A stretch of DNA of 40,367 nucleotides from Dehalococcoidia bacterium (GTDB taxonomy: Bacteria; Chloroflexota; Dehalococcoidia; UBA2979): contig JADLFF010000058.1 of assembly GCA_020845735.1 (NCBI GenBank), positions 1 through 40,367 of the forward strand. Reading direction: 5' to 3'. Below are positions 25,906 to 33,807 of this stretch, in pieces. The translations under genes were made by a program, and so were the position numbers. The first letter of the stretch is position 1. Each line of letters starts with the position of its first letter. The notes under the pieces were generated by a model that saw nothing but the letters and a program-made list of their open reading frames with translations, did not search any database and was not told the DNA's origin.

Positions 25906-26570
25906 CCGCCCTCGCCGCACCCGCCACCCCCTCGAGGCAGGCGTGGTCCCGCCTCGGCCTCCTCGCGCTCACCCTCGCGATGACGCTCGGCGCGCTGCTC
26001 CTCAGCCTCGCGTGGCTCTGGCCGCAGCCCCCCTCGCGCATCGTCGAGGTGCCACTCGCAGACCTCGAGGTCGGCGTGCCGCTGTTCATCCGCCCGTTCG
26101 ACATGGGCGGCTCCCGAGGGCGCCCGTACGGCATCTGGCTCGTGCGCTCAGATGAGAACGAGGTCTCCGCGTTCTGGTCCGCCGTGCCTCATCCCAACGC
26201 CTGTGGCGTCGAGCTCGCCGAGTTCGTGCCGGCCACGCGATCGGCGACGAACGCAATCACGAGGCCAGTTCCAACGCCGCCCGCTCCTGCGGCACCGTGG
26301 CCCGATGAAGGACCTCTACACGTCCCAGAGCCTCAGTCCGTCACCGGCTTCCGTGACCCCTGCCATGGCATCCGCTACCTGCTCGATGGACGTCGCGACT
26401 TCGGCCCCGCGTTCCGAGATCTGGACCTGTTCCGCGCAACCCTCGAGAACGGCACAGTCCGCATCGACACATCGACGCGCATCCTGGGTCAGTGCGCGGG
26501 TCTCAACCTGTTCGACTACTGCTCGACGGCGGCCAGGACAGTGACGGTTCGACAGCGACCTGGCGGCTAG
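25902..26570 (+). CDS. Membrane-anchored Rieske-fold protein lacking cluster ligands, paralogue B
   Basis: A 222-residue paralogue of the preceding protein. The anchor helix (about 17-40) and the next 20 residues are almost identical to paralogue A, also at the DNA level (25321-25454 against 25961-26094), whereas the outer domain has diverged. Box 1 is P-H-P-N-A-C (H97, C101) and box 2 is D-P-C-H-G-I (D152, C154, H155). Both histidines survive but both ligand cysteines are lost; the disulfide-type cysteines remain. A Pro-rich insert (about 115-140) separates the boxes. C198 and C207 match the extra pair in paralogue A. Function is unknown; the pair may be structural or redox (disulfide) partners at the outer membrane face. 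Confidence 0.7.
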   Translation: MTALAAPATPSRQAWSRLGLLALTLAMTLGALLLSLAWLWPQPPSRIVEVPLADLEVGVPLFIRPFDMGGSRGRPYGIWLVRSDENEVSAFWSAVPHPNACGVELAEFVPATRSATNAITRPVPTPPAPAAPWPDEGPLHVPEPQSVTGFRDPCHGIRYLLDGRRDFGPAFRDLDLFRATLENGTVRIDTSTRILGQCAGLNLFDYCSTAARTVTVRQRPGG

Positions 26571-26604
26571 CGTCCACCGAGGGAAAGGGCACTTCCGATC
26601 GGAA

Positions 26605-26624
26605 AGGGGCTCTCGCGAGCCCCT
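26605..26624. terminator. Hairpin terminator between convergent units
   Basis: AGGGGCTC (26605-26612) and GAGCCCCT (26617-26624) form a perfect 8-bp stem with a TCGC loop, in the 82-bp gap between paralogue B (plus) and sufT (minus). There is no long T-run on either strand, so it may need Rho. A 12-bp palindrome TTCCGATCGGAA lies at 26593-26604. Confidence 0.5.
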
Positions 26625-26652
26625 CCTGTCCGCTGTCGATTGGCTGCTCGCG

Positions 26653-26985
26653 CTACCAGATGCCGAGCATCAGCTTGACCTCGTCCGAGGCCATCGTCTT
26701 GGGGTCCCAGGGCGGGTCCCACACCAGGTTCACCTCGACGTCCTCGACGCCGTCCATCTGCGTCAGCAGGTGATACGCCTGCCCCTGGATCATCGGCCCG
26801 ATGGGGCACGCGGGGCTCGTGAGCGTGAGATCGATGGTGACCACGCCCTGCTCATCGATGTAGATGCCGTACACCAGGCCCAGGTCGACGATGCTCATGC
26901 GCAACTCGGGGTCCTGCACCGTCTGCAGCACCGCGCGCAACTCCTCAAGGGACGGGCGCTTCGTGGTCGTGTCCGCGTCTGCCAT
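26653..26985 (-). CDS. sufT: SufT/DUF59 (PaaD-like) Fe-S assembly protein
   Basis: A 110-residue MIP18/DUF59-domain protein. LQTVQDPELRMSIVDLGLVYGIYIDEQGVVTIDLTLTSPACPIGPMI is the classic core, with the conserved DPE motif and the C in SPACP. SufT proteins help Fe-S cluster maturation, chiefly under high demand. It is the last gene of the suf operon; its ATG shares one base with the sufU stop (TGATG). GAGG lies about 8 nt upstream. An upstream in-frame start would only extend into sufU. Confidence 0.9.
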   Translation of the reverse strand: MADADTTTKRPSLEELRAVLQTVQDPELRMSIVDLGLVYGIYIDEQGVVTIDLTLTSPACPIGPMIQGQAYHLLTQMDGVEDVEVNLVWDPPWDPKTMASDEVKLMLGIW

Positions 26986-27476
26986 CACATCGACCTCTCG
27001 TCTGTCGTCACTGGCGTGGCCTCCGAGGCGTCGCCACCCCGTTTGAGCGCCTGCTCCAGCGTCTTCCACCCCAGCGACGCGCACTTCACGCGCACCGGGA
27101 ACTTCGCCACCCCCAGCAGCGCCTCGATGTCACCGAGGTCCACGCCCGCCGGCGCCTCCCCCGTCGTCATCATCTGCTGGAACGCCCCCACAGCCGCGAG
27201 GGCATCACCCACCGGCTTGCCCACCACGTAGTCGCTCATCAGCGACGCCGAGGCCTGCGAGATCGAGCAGCCCTGGCCCGTGAACCCCACGTCCGCCACG
27301 CGCCCATCGTCCACCTGCGCCTCAACCTCGATCTGGTCGCCGCACAGCGGATTCGAACCGTCCGCGTGCCGGTTGGGGGCCTCGAGGTGACGCTTCCGCC
27401 GCGGACTGCGGTAGTGCTCGAGGATGATCTCGCGGTACAGCTCGTCGAGGCCCGCACCACCTGCATCACCCACCAT
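26985..27476 (-). CDS. sufU: SufU, zinc-dependent sulfur-transfer partner of SufS
   Basis: A 163-residue IscU/SufU-fold protein. LYREIILEHYRSPRRKRHLEAPNRHADGSNPLCGDQIEVE is the standard N-terminus. The metal and sulfur-accepting residues are C45 and D47 (LCGD), C70 (GQGCSIS) and C132 (VKCASLGW). The 18-21-residue insert between the second and third cysteines typical of SufU against IscU is present. It accepts persulfide from SufS for delivery to SufBCD. The ATG at 27476 has AGGGGAG 6 nt upstream and overlaps the end of sufS by 11 nt. Confidence 0.93.
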   Translation of the reverse strand: MVGDAGGAGLDELYREIILEHYRSPRRKRHLEAPNRHADGSNPLCGDQIEVEAQVDDGRVADVGFTGQGCSISQASASLMSDYVVGKPVGDALAAVGAFQQMMTTGEAPAGVDLGDIEALLGVAKFPVRVKCASLGWKTLEQALKRGGDASEATPVTTDERSM

Positions 27477-28749
27477 GCGCGGCTCCCCTCGCAGCGCCCG
27501 TGGTCGGTCCGCCGAAGAAGCGCGCCGCATCCGAGACCGCCTCGGCCAGCGCGTCCACTTCCTCGGGAGTGTTGTAGATGTAGAAGCTGGCGCGCGCCGT
27601 CGCCGGCACCCGCAGCGCCGCCATCACCGGCTGCGCGCAGTGGTGCCCCGTCCGCACCGCCACCCCGTGGCTGTCGAGCACCTGCCCGATGTCGTGCGGG
27701 TGCACCCCCTCGAGGTCGAACGAGACCACCCCACCGCGGCGCTGTGCATCGGGCGGCCCGAACAGGGTCACGCCCGGCACATCCCCGAGGCGGCGCAGCG
27801 CATAGTCGAGGAGCTCCACCTCGTGAGTACGCACCGCGTCCATCCCCAGCGCCGTCAGGTAGTCGATCGCCTTCCCGAGGGCGATCACCCCCTCGATGTT
27901 GGGCGTGCCCGCCTCGAAGCGGTACGGGATCTCGTTCCAGGTGGACTCCTCGAGGGTGACCGTGAGGATCATGTCCCCGCCCCCGAAGAGCGGCTCCATC
28001 TCCTCGAGGATCTCGTGGCGCGCCCAGAGCACACCCGTCCCGGTCGGCCCCAGCATCTTGTGCCCGGAGAACGCGAGGAAGTCCGCACCCAGCTCGGTCA
28101 CGTCGACGGGCATGTGCGGCACCGACTGCGCCCCATCGACGCAGACGAGAGCGCCCTGCGCGTGCGCCAGATCCGCCAGCTCGCGCACCGGCACGATCGT
28201 GCCGAGGGCATTCGAGACGTGCGTCACCGAGAGCAGGCGCGTCCTCGGCCCGATCAGCCGGCGCGCCGCCTCCATGTCGAGGGTGCCGTCCGCCAGCATC
28301 GGGATGAAGCGCAGCACGATCCCGACCTCGTCGCGCAGCTGCTGCCACGGGACAATGTTCGAGTGGTGCTCGATCTCCGTGAGCACCACCTCGTCACCCG
28401 CGCGGAGCCGGTGCCGGGCCCATCCGCGCGCCACGAGGTTGAGCGACATCGTCGTCCCCGAGGTGTACACCACCTCCTCCGGACGCCCCCCACCGATGAG
28501 CGCGCGCACCTGTTCGCGCACGTCCTCGTACTGCTGGGTCGCCTCCTGCGAGAGCGTATGCACCCCTCGATGGATGTTCGCGTTGGTATCACGGTAGTAG
28601 CGCGTGATCTCCGCGATCACCTGCACCGGCTTCTGTGACGTCGCCGCATTGTCGAGGTAGACCAGCGGCTTCCCGTGCACCTCGCGCTTCAGGATCGGAA
28701 AGTCCCGCCGGATTGACCTGATGTCGAACACCCGCCGCTCGAGGGTCAT
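27466..28749 (-). CDS. sufS: SufS cysteine desulfurase
   Basis: A 427-residue PLP enzyme that takes sulfur from cysteine as a persulfide. The PLP lysine is K231 in FSGHKMLGPTGTG and the active cysteine is C371 in RTGHHCAQP, the short-loop arrangement of group II (SufS/CsdA) desulfurases. The N-terminal FPILKREVHGKPLVYLDNAATSQKP is diagnostic. The ATG at 28749 has AGAGGGGG about 5 nt upstream. Unlike its downstream partners it is separated from the upstream Rieske gene by about 600 bp of repeats, so it may need a promoter of its own. Confidence 0.95.
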   Translation of the reverse strand: MTLERRVFDIRSIRRDFPILKREVHGKPLVYLDNAATSQKPVQVIAEITRYYRDTNANIHRGVHTLSQEATQQYEDVREQVRALIGGGRPEEVVYTSGTTMSLNLVARGWARHRLRAGDEVVLTEIEHHSNIVPWQQLRDEVGIVLRFIPMLADGTLDMEAARRLIGPRTRLLSVTHVSNALGTIVPVRELADLAHAQGALVCVDGAQSVPHMPVDVTELGADFLAFSGHKMLGPTGTGVLWARHEILEEMEPLFGGGDMILTVTLEESTWNEIPYRFEAGTPNIEGVIALGKAIDYLTALGMDAVRTHEVELLDYALRRLGDVPGVTLFGPPDAQRRGGVVSFDLEGVHPHDIGQVLDSHGVAVRTGHHCAQPVMAALRVPATARASFYIYNTPEEVDALAEAVSDAARFFGGPTTGAARGAAHGG

Positions 28750-28796
28750 CGCGCCCCCTCTGCCTGCAGTGCCACCACTCGCGTCGCCGTCAACCG

Positions 28797-28844
28797 TTCG
28801 TGGTGAGGCTCCCCTGAGCGCAGTCGAAGGGCCTGTCGAACCAC
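28797..28844. repeat. Nested (composite) palindromic repeat
   Basis: TTCGTGGTGAG on the left and CCTGTCGAACCAC on the right are the two halves of one GTGGT/ACCAC element. Between them lies most of a second element of the CCCT/AGGG type (CCCTGAGCGCAGTCGAAGGG). It reads as one copy inserted into the loop of another. Confidence 0.65.
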
Positions 28845-28846
28845 AC

Positions 28847-28941
28847 GCGACCATCCGGCGCCGAACGTCGCCCTCATCCGTTCGTGGTGAGCCTGGCGAA
28901 CCACACCGCCGACCGCAAAGGGCCCGAAATCACAGCTCCCC
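28847..28941. repeat. 95-bp direct repeat, copy 1
   Basis: Closely matches 29009-29103 (offset 162 bp). Contains a GTGGT/ACCAC palindromic element at 28880-28904; the 37 bases after the element are identical in both copies. Confidence 0.8.
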
Positions 28942-28980
28942 ACACCGAGGGCACGTCCATACCCACTCATCGAGGCGCCT
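28937..28980. repeat. Duplicate of the Rieske gene 3' end
   Basis: This 44-base stretch nearly matches about 29327-29370, which runs from the end of a hairpin/G-run element into the last codons of the Rieske ferredoxin gene. It is a truncated copy carried into the spacer. Confidence 0.65.
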
Positions 28981-29008
28981 ACACAGCGAAGTGCGCCACG
29001 CACGGTAT

Positions 29009-29103
29009 GCGACCATCCGGCGCCTCGCGTCGCAATCCACCGTTCGTGGTGAGCCTGGCGAACCACACCGCCGACCGCAAAGGGCCCGAAATCACAGCTC
29101 CCC
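29009..29103. repeat. 95-bp direct repeat, copy 2
   Basis: Second copy of 28847-28941, with its palindromic element at 29042-29066. Confidence 0.8.
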
Positions 29104-29195
29104 GACCCCATCGAGGCATCCCCCGCCGTCAGGCGACGGAGCGCCTGAGTCGATCGCCTGTATCCCGACGTGCGATGCAACGGCCGCACCCCGTC

Positions 29196-29268
29196 GGGGA
29201 GCGCGAGGGGTGAAACCCCTCGCAGGAAGGGGGTGGGCGGGCGGGTCCCCCGCGCCGGAGGCGCGTCC
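29196..29268. repeat. Hairpin / G-quadruplex motif / hairpin element, copy 1
   Basis: Hairpin A: GCGAGGGGT (29203-29211), loop GAA, ACCCCTCGC (29215-29223), 9 perfect pairs. G-run block GGGGGTGGGCGGGCGGG at 29229-29245 gives four G-tracts with 1-nt loops. Hairpin B: CGCGCC (29251-29256), loop GGA, GGCGCG (29260-29265). Confidence 0.75.
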
Positions 29269-29274
29269 ACAGCC

Positions 29275-29348
29275 CGGGAAGCGCGAGGGGTTCCACCGCT
29301 CGCAGACAGGGGACGGGTGAGCGGGTCCCCCACACCCGAGGCGCGTCC
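29275..29348. repeat. Hairpin / G-run / hairpin element, degenerate copy 2
   Basis: Same order as copy 1, with hairpin A starting 80 bp further on. Hairpin A is imperfect, only three G-tracts of three or more remain, and hairpin B is weak. It ends about 8 bp from the Rieske gene stop. Confidence 0.6.
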
Positions 29349-29356
29349 ATACCCAC

Positions 29357-29689
29357 TCATCGAGGCGCCTCGATCGGCTCATCGCAATCCACGTAGAGCG
29401 CGCCGTCCTCCACGCTCACCGCGTACGAGCGCACACTCCGCACCGCAGGCAGCGAAAGCACCTTGCCCGTGCGCGCATCGAACTGCGCCCCGTGTCGAGG
29501 GCAGACGACGCGCCCGTTGCGCAGCCGCCCCTCGCCCAGCGTGCCCCCATCGTGCGTGCACACATCGTCGATCGCGTAGAACGCGCCATCGATGTTGCTC
29601 ACCGCCAGCTCGAGGCCAGCGGCACAGCGGAGAACCCGGACCTGGCCCGGCTCCACCTCAGACGCCTCACCGATTCGCTCGCAGGCCAC
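29357..29689 (-). CDS. Rieske-type [2Fe-2S] ferredoxin of the suf operon
   Basis: A 110-residue soluble Rieske ferredoxin of the oxygenase-ferredoxin/NirD type. All ligands are present: C44 and H46 in CTHDGG, C63 and H66 in CPRHGAQF. It lacks the extra disulfide cysteines of membrane Rieske proteins. Similar ferredoxins occur in suf operons of Actinobacteria and relatives, where an electron-supply role in cluster assembly is assumed but not well proven. The start is a GTG with only a weak GGGG upstream, 13 nt after the stop of the zinc-ribbon gene. It follows sufD and the zinc-ribbon gene in the same direction. Confidence 0.88.
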   Translation of the reverse strand: MACERIGEASEVEPGQVRVLRCAAGLELAVSNIDGAFYAIDDVCTHDGGTLGEGRLRNGRVVCPRHGAQFDARTGKVLSLPAVRSVRSYAVSVEDGALYVDCDEPIEAPR

Positions 29690-29702
29690 GCTGACCCCGT
29701 TC

Positions 29703-29912
29703 CTACCTGCGGATCCGAGTCGGGTCGGCGGCCGTGCGACGTGCCAGCGGCGGGACCCACGACTCGTTCGCCCACTCGTGGCGCTTGCAGGACGTGCGCT
29801 GCACGCGCCCCTGTCGAGCGCAGGTCGGACAGCGGAAGTCCGATGTCCGGTCGTACTCGCTCGGGTCGCGCGGCTCGCGCTTTGCCGTGTCCTCAGTGCG
29901 CTCGTCGGACAT
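29703..29912 (-). CDS. Small CCCH zinc-ribbon-like protein in the suf operon
   Basis: A 69-residue protein I do not recognise. Four potential zinc ligands are spaced C28-x2-C31-x10-C42-x2-H45 (RCPTCARQ ... TSCKRHEW), enough for a small zinc ribbon. The first 25 residues are acidic and probably disordered; the C-terminal 20 are basic. It starts 4 nt after the sufD stop with GAGGGG about 7 nt upstream of its ATG and precedes the Rieske ferredoxin by 13 nt, so it is co-expressed with both. A role in Fe-S assembly is inferred only from position. Confidence 0.6.
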   Translation of the reverse strand: MSDERTEDTAKREPRDPSEYDRTSDFRCPTCARQGRVQRTSCKRHEWANESWVPPLARRTAADPTRIRR

Positions 29913-29916
29913 CTGG

Positions 29917-31146
29917 CTACCCCTCGGCTCGCAGCTCAGCCGTCGCCAGCTTCGCCTCGACGACCGCTGCCAGCTTGTCGTGCACATCCTCGAAGGGGAT
30001 GTCGGCGATCGCCGACTGAAAGAAGCCGGCCACGAGGAGCTGGAGGGCCGTGCGGTACGCAAGACCGCGCGACTGGAGATAGAACAGCGCCTCGTCATCG
30101 ACCGGTCCGACCGTTGCCGCGTGGCCGCACTTCGCCACCGCCGCCGTCAGGATCTCGAGGACCGGGTCAGAGTCTGCCTTCGCCGAGTCCGACAGCAGGA
30201 GGTTGCGGTTGGTCTGCATCGCCTCGCCGTTGGCGGCGCCCTCGCCTACCCGAGTCACGCCGTAGTAAATCGAGCGCGATGCCCCCGCCAGCGCTGCCTT
30301 GATCTCGACGTCTGAGACCGTGCGCGCGGCCACATGGTCCTGCAGCGTCACGAAGTCGAAGTGCTGGTCGCCATCGCCGAGGGCCACGCCCCGGATGATC
30401 GACCGCGCCCCCTCGTTGTCCAGGACCGACTCCACCGCCTGCTTGAACACGCGGCCACCGAAGGCCAGCGTCGCGACCTGCACCTCGGCGTCACGTCCGA
30501 CGCGTGACCGCACGATCGAGTAGTCCTGCGTCTGCGCGCCCCAGCGCTGGTCGACCAGCAGGCGCACGCGCGCCGCCTGGTCGGCGATCACCTCGACAAC
30601 CCCCGCCACGAGGAGCGGCGCGTCGTTCGAGTGCAGTCGCAGCACCACCGTGACATCGGCGCGCTCCTCGGCGTAGATGAGCACGCGCGGGAACGTCGAG
30701 CTCGCCGCGGCGCCGCCTGCGTCCACCGTCACCACGACAGGCGCCTCGAACGTGGCACCCCTCGAGGCGTGGACAGCCACACCCTCCGACCACAGCGCCG
30801 AGTTCAGCGCGGTGAACTTGCCCTCGGTCGCCGGAACCACCGTGCCCAGCTCTCGGGCGAACGCCTCGCCGAGGGCGTCACCGAGCGCGCCTGCGCTCGA
30901 GCCAGTGGGCGGGGCCGCCTCGATCTGCACGCGCGCCGCCGAGGGCGGGAACGCCCCAACGTCGAGGCCCGTCACGTCGGTGTACTTCCACGGCCGCAGC
31001 CGCGTCGAGGGAAGCGGCATCACCGCGAACGCGCGAGCCGCCTCGGCCCGCCGCTCGAGGAGCCACTCGGGCTCACCGCGCCCGCGCCCCCCCTCGAGGA
31101 CCGCAGCCTCCGCCGCATACGCCCCAGCGTCCTGGGTTGTCGTCAC
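29917..31146 (-). CDS. sufD: SufD, Fe-S cluster assembly scaffold subunit
   Basis: A 409-residue SufBD-family protein. LPSTRLRPWKYTDVTGLDV is the N-terminal hallmark, and the beta-helix core runs through residues about 120-350. The C-terminal SDSAKADSDPVLEILTAAVAKCGHAATVGPVDDEALFYLQSRGL contains the H of KCGHAATVG, which is essential in SufD and matches E. coli SufD H360. It forms SufBC2D with its neighbours. The start is a GTG at 31146 with a weak GGATAGG nearby. A 334-bp repeat-bearing gap separates it from sufB. Confidence 0.92.
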   Translation of the reverse strand: MTTTQDAGAYAAEAAVLEGGRGRGEPEWLLERRAEAARAFAVMPLPSTRLRPWKYTDVTGLDVGAFPPSAARVQIEAAPPTGSSAGALGDALGEAFARELGTVVPATEGKFTALNSALWSEGVAVHASRGATFEAPVVVTVDAGGAAASSTFPRVLIYAEERADVTVVLRLHSNDAPLLVAGVVEVIADQAARVRLLVDQRWGAQTQDYSIVRSRVGRDAEVQVATLAFGGRVFKQAVESVLDNEGARSIIRGVALGDGDQHFDFVTLQDHVAARTVSDVEIKAALAGASRSIYYGVTRVGEGAANGEAMQTNRNLLLSDSAKADSDPVLEILTAAVAKCGHAATVGPVDDEALFYLQSRGLAYRTALQLLVAGFFQSAIADIPFEDVHDKLAAVVEAKLATAELRAEG

Positions 31147-31237
31147 AAGCCTATCCGTTCATCGAGCCCAGTGAGCTCGCTCGGCGGGGCCTCTGGCCCC
31201 CACCTCCGAGACGCGCGCGAAGCGTCGCGTCCCAACC

Positions 31238-31311
31238 CGGGGAGCGCGAAGGGCGCAGCCCCTCGCAGGAAGAGGGCGGGTGGGCGGGTCCCCCGCGCCG
31301 GAGGCGCGTCC
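31238..31311. repeat. Hairpin / G-quadruplex motif / hairpin element, copy 3
   Basis: Hairpin A: GCGAAGGGC (31246-31254), loop GCA, GCCCCTCGC (31258-31266), one mismatch. G-tracts GGGCGGGTGGGCGGG at 31274-31288. Hairpin B: CGCGCC (31294-31299), loop GGA, GGCGCG (31303-31308). Confidence 0.75.
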
Positions 31312-31410
31312 ACTCCGATGACCGTGAGAGGCACCGCCCCGGGCCGGATGCACACGCCGCGCGTCACGATCGCGCCGAGCAGCCCGCCAGAGGCACGCCG
31401 TCGCGCCAGC

Positions 31411-31480
31411 GGGGGCACGGGGGCGCAGCCCCCGTGTGGAAAGGGGCGGGTGGGCGGGCCGCCAGCCCGGAGGGCTGTCA
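31411..31480. repeat. Hairpin / G-quadruplex motif / hairpin element, copy 4
   Basis: Hairpin A: CACGGGGGC (31416-31424), loop GCA, GCCCCCGTG (31428-31436). G-tracts GGGGCGGGTGGGCGGG at 31443-31458. Hairpin B: CAGCCC (31463-31468), loop GGA, GGGCTG (31472-31477). Both stems differ in sequence from copy 1 yet pair perfectly. It ends at the sufB stop (31481). Confidence 0.78.
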
Positions 31481-32895
31481 TTACCCGACCGCGCCTTCCA
31501 TCTGCAGCTCGATCAGCCGGTTGAGCTCGATGGCGTACTCCATCGGCAGCTCCTTGACGATCGGCTCGACGAAGCCGTTGACCACCATCTTCGCCGCCTC
31601 CTCCTCCCTGATGCCGCGCGACATCAGGTAGAAGAGCTGGTCCTCGCCGAGCTTCGAGACCGACGCCTCGTGCCCGATCTTCACGCGCTCCTCGTCGATC
31701 TCCATCGTCGGGTACGTGTCCGAGCGCGACAGCGGATCGAGCAGCAGCGCGTCGCAGCGCACCGTCGAACTCGAGTCCTCGGCTCCGTCGTACACCTTGA
31801 GGAGGCCCCGGTACGACGTGCGCCCCGAGCCCCGCGACACCGACTTCGACACGATCGCGCTCGTCGTCCGAGGCGCCACGTGCACGATCTTGCCGCCCGC
31901 GTCCTGGTGCTGCCCGTCGCCGGCGAAGGCCAGCGAGAGGATCTCGCCGTGCGCCCCCGGCTCCATCAGGTACACCGAGGGGTACTTCATCGTGAGCATG
32001 GAGCCGAGGTTGCCGTCGACCCACTCCATGACCGCGTTCTCGTACGCGTACGCACGCTTGGTCACGAGGTTGTAGACGTTGTTCGACCAGTTCTGGATCG
32101 TCGAGTAGCGCACGCGCGCGTTCTTCTTGACGACGATCTCCACCACCGCCGAGTGCAGCGAGGCCGTCGAGTAGATCGGCGCCGTGCAGCCCTCGACGTA
32201 GTGCACGTACGAGCCCTCGTCCGCGATGATCAACGTCCGCTCGAACTGGCCCATGTTCTCCGTGTTGATCCGGAAGTACGCCTGCAACGGCACATCGACG
32301 CGTACACCCTTCGGCACGTAGATGAACGAGCCGCCCGACCACACCGCCGTGTTCAGCGCCGCGTACTTGTTGTCCCCGCTCGGGACCAGCGTGCCGAAGT
32401 ACTCTTGCACCAGTTCCGGGTACTCCGCGAGCCCCTGGTCCATCCCGAGGAACACCACACCCTGCTTCGCGAGGTCCTCGCGAATGTTGTGGTAGACCAC
32501 CTCGGAGTCGTACTGCGCCCCGGCCCCCGCGAGGAACTCACGTTCCGCCTGCGGGATGCCCAGCTTGTCGAACGTGTCCTTGATGTACGCCGGAACGTCC
32601 TCCCACTTCGTCGAGTCGCGATCGGTCGCGCGGACGTAGTAGTGGATGTTCTCGAAGTCGATCGCATCGAGGAGCCCCGGGCTGCCCGCCCACGGCGGGT
32701 TGTGCAGCCGCCGGAACGTCTCGAGGGCATCGAGCCGGTTCTCGAGCATCCACGCCGGCTCGCCCTTCATCGCGGACATCTCGCGGATCATCTCCGCGTT
32801 CAGTCCCTTCTCTGCGATGAAGAGCGGCTTCACGTCGTCGTGGAAGCCCCACTTGTACTCGCCAACCGCTTCGCGGGCGTTCGGGTTCACCGTCG

Positions 32896-32899
<4 letters not shown>
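31481..32899 (-). CDS. sufB: SufB, Fe-S cluster assembly scaffold subunit
   Basis: A 472-residue SufB of standard length. YKWGFHDDVKPLFIAEKGLNAEMIREMSAMKGEPAWML is the family N-terminus. The core includes VHYVEGCTAPIYSTASLHSAVVEIVVKKNARVRYSTIQNWSNNVYNLVTKRA, and SSTVRCDALLLDPLSRSDTYPTMEI carries the conserved cysteine matching E. coli C405, where clusters are built. The ATG overlaps the sufC stop as ATGA, so sufC and sufB are coupled. The sufC-first order differs from the common sufB-sufD-sufC order of Actinobacteria. Confidence 0.95.
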
Positions 32900-33684
<785 letters not shown>

Positions 33685-33807
33685 GCCGCTTCGTGCTCCT
33701 ATCGCACTGTCGTTGTCTGCTTGCTCACCGGGCCGCAGCCCGCAGCACCCACCCCGGCCTGCCGAGGCGGAATCGTTCTCGCACGGCCCTCCCCCGAGGG
33801 CGGTTCG

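Larger units (their letters stand above)
28750..29356. other. 607-bp gene-free spacer filled with repeats, inside the suf block
   Basis: Open frames here have no ribosome sites or recognisable domains. The spacer holds a nested palindromic element (28797-28844), a 95-bp direct duplication with offset 162 (28847-28941 and 29009-29103), a copy of the Rieske gene's 3' end (28937-28980), and two hairpin/G-run elements (29196-29268, 29275-29348). I see no clear promoter for sufS. Confidence 0.75.
31147..31480. other. 334-bp spacer between sufB and sufD
   Basis: No gene is seen. Two hairpin/G-quadruplex-motif/hairpin elements (31238-31311 and 31411-31480) occupy much of it; the second touches the sufB stop codon. 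The 100 bp between the elements shows nothing recognisable. Confidence 0.75.

Noticed and set aside
27349-27363. tRNA-like T-arm (GGTTCGAATCC on the minus strand)
   Set aside because: It codes the conserved GSNPLCGD of SufU, and no acceptor, D or anticodon stems surround it.
28721-29360. Open frames of about 200 codons on both strands in the sufS-Rieske spacer
   Set aside because: They run through repeats, lack ribosome sites and contain duplicated segments; no protein family is visible.
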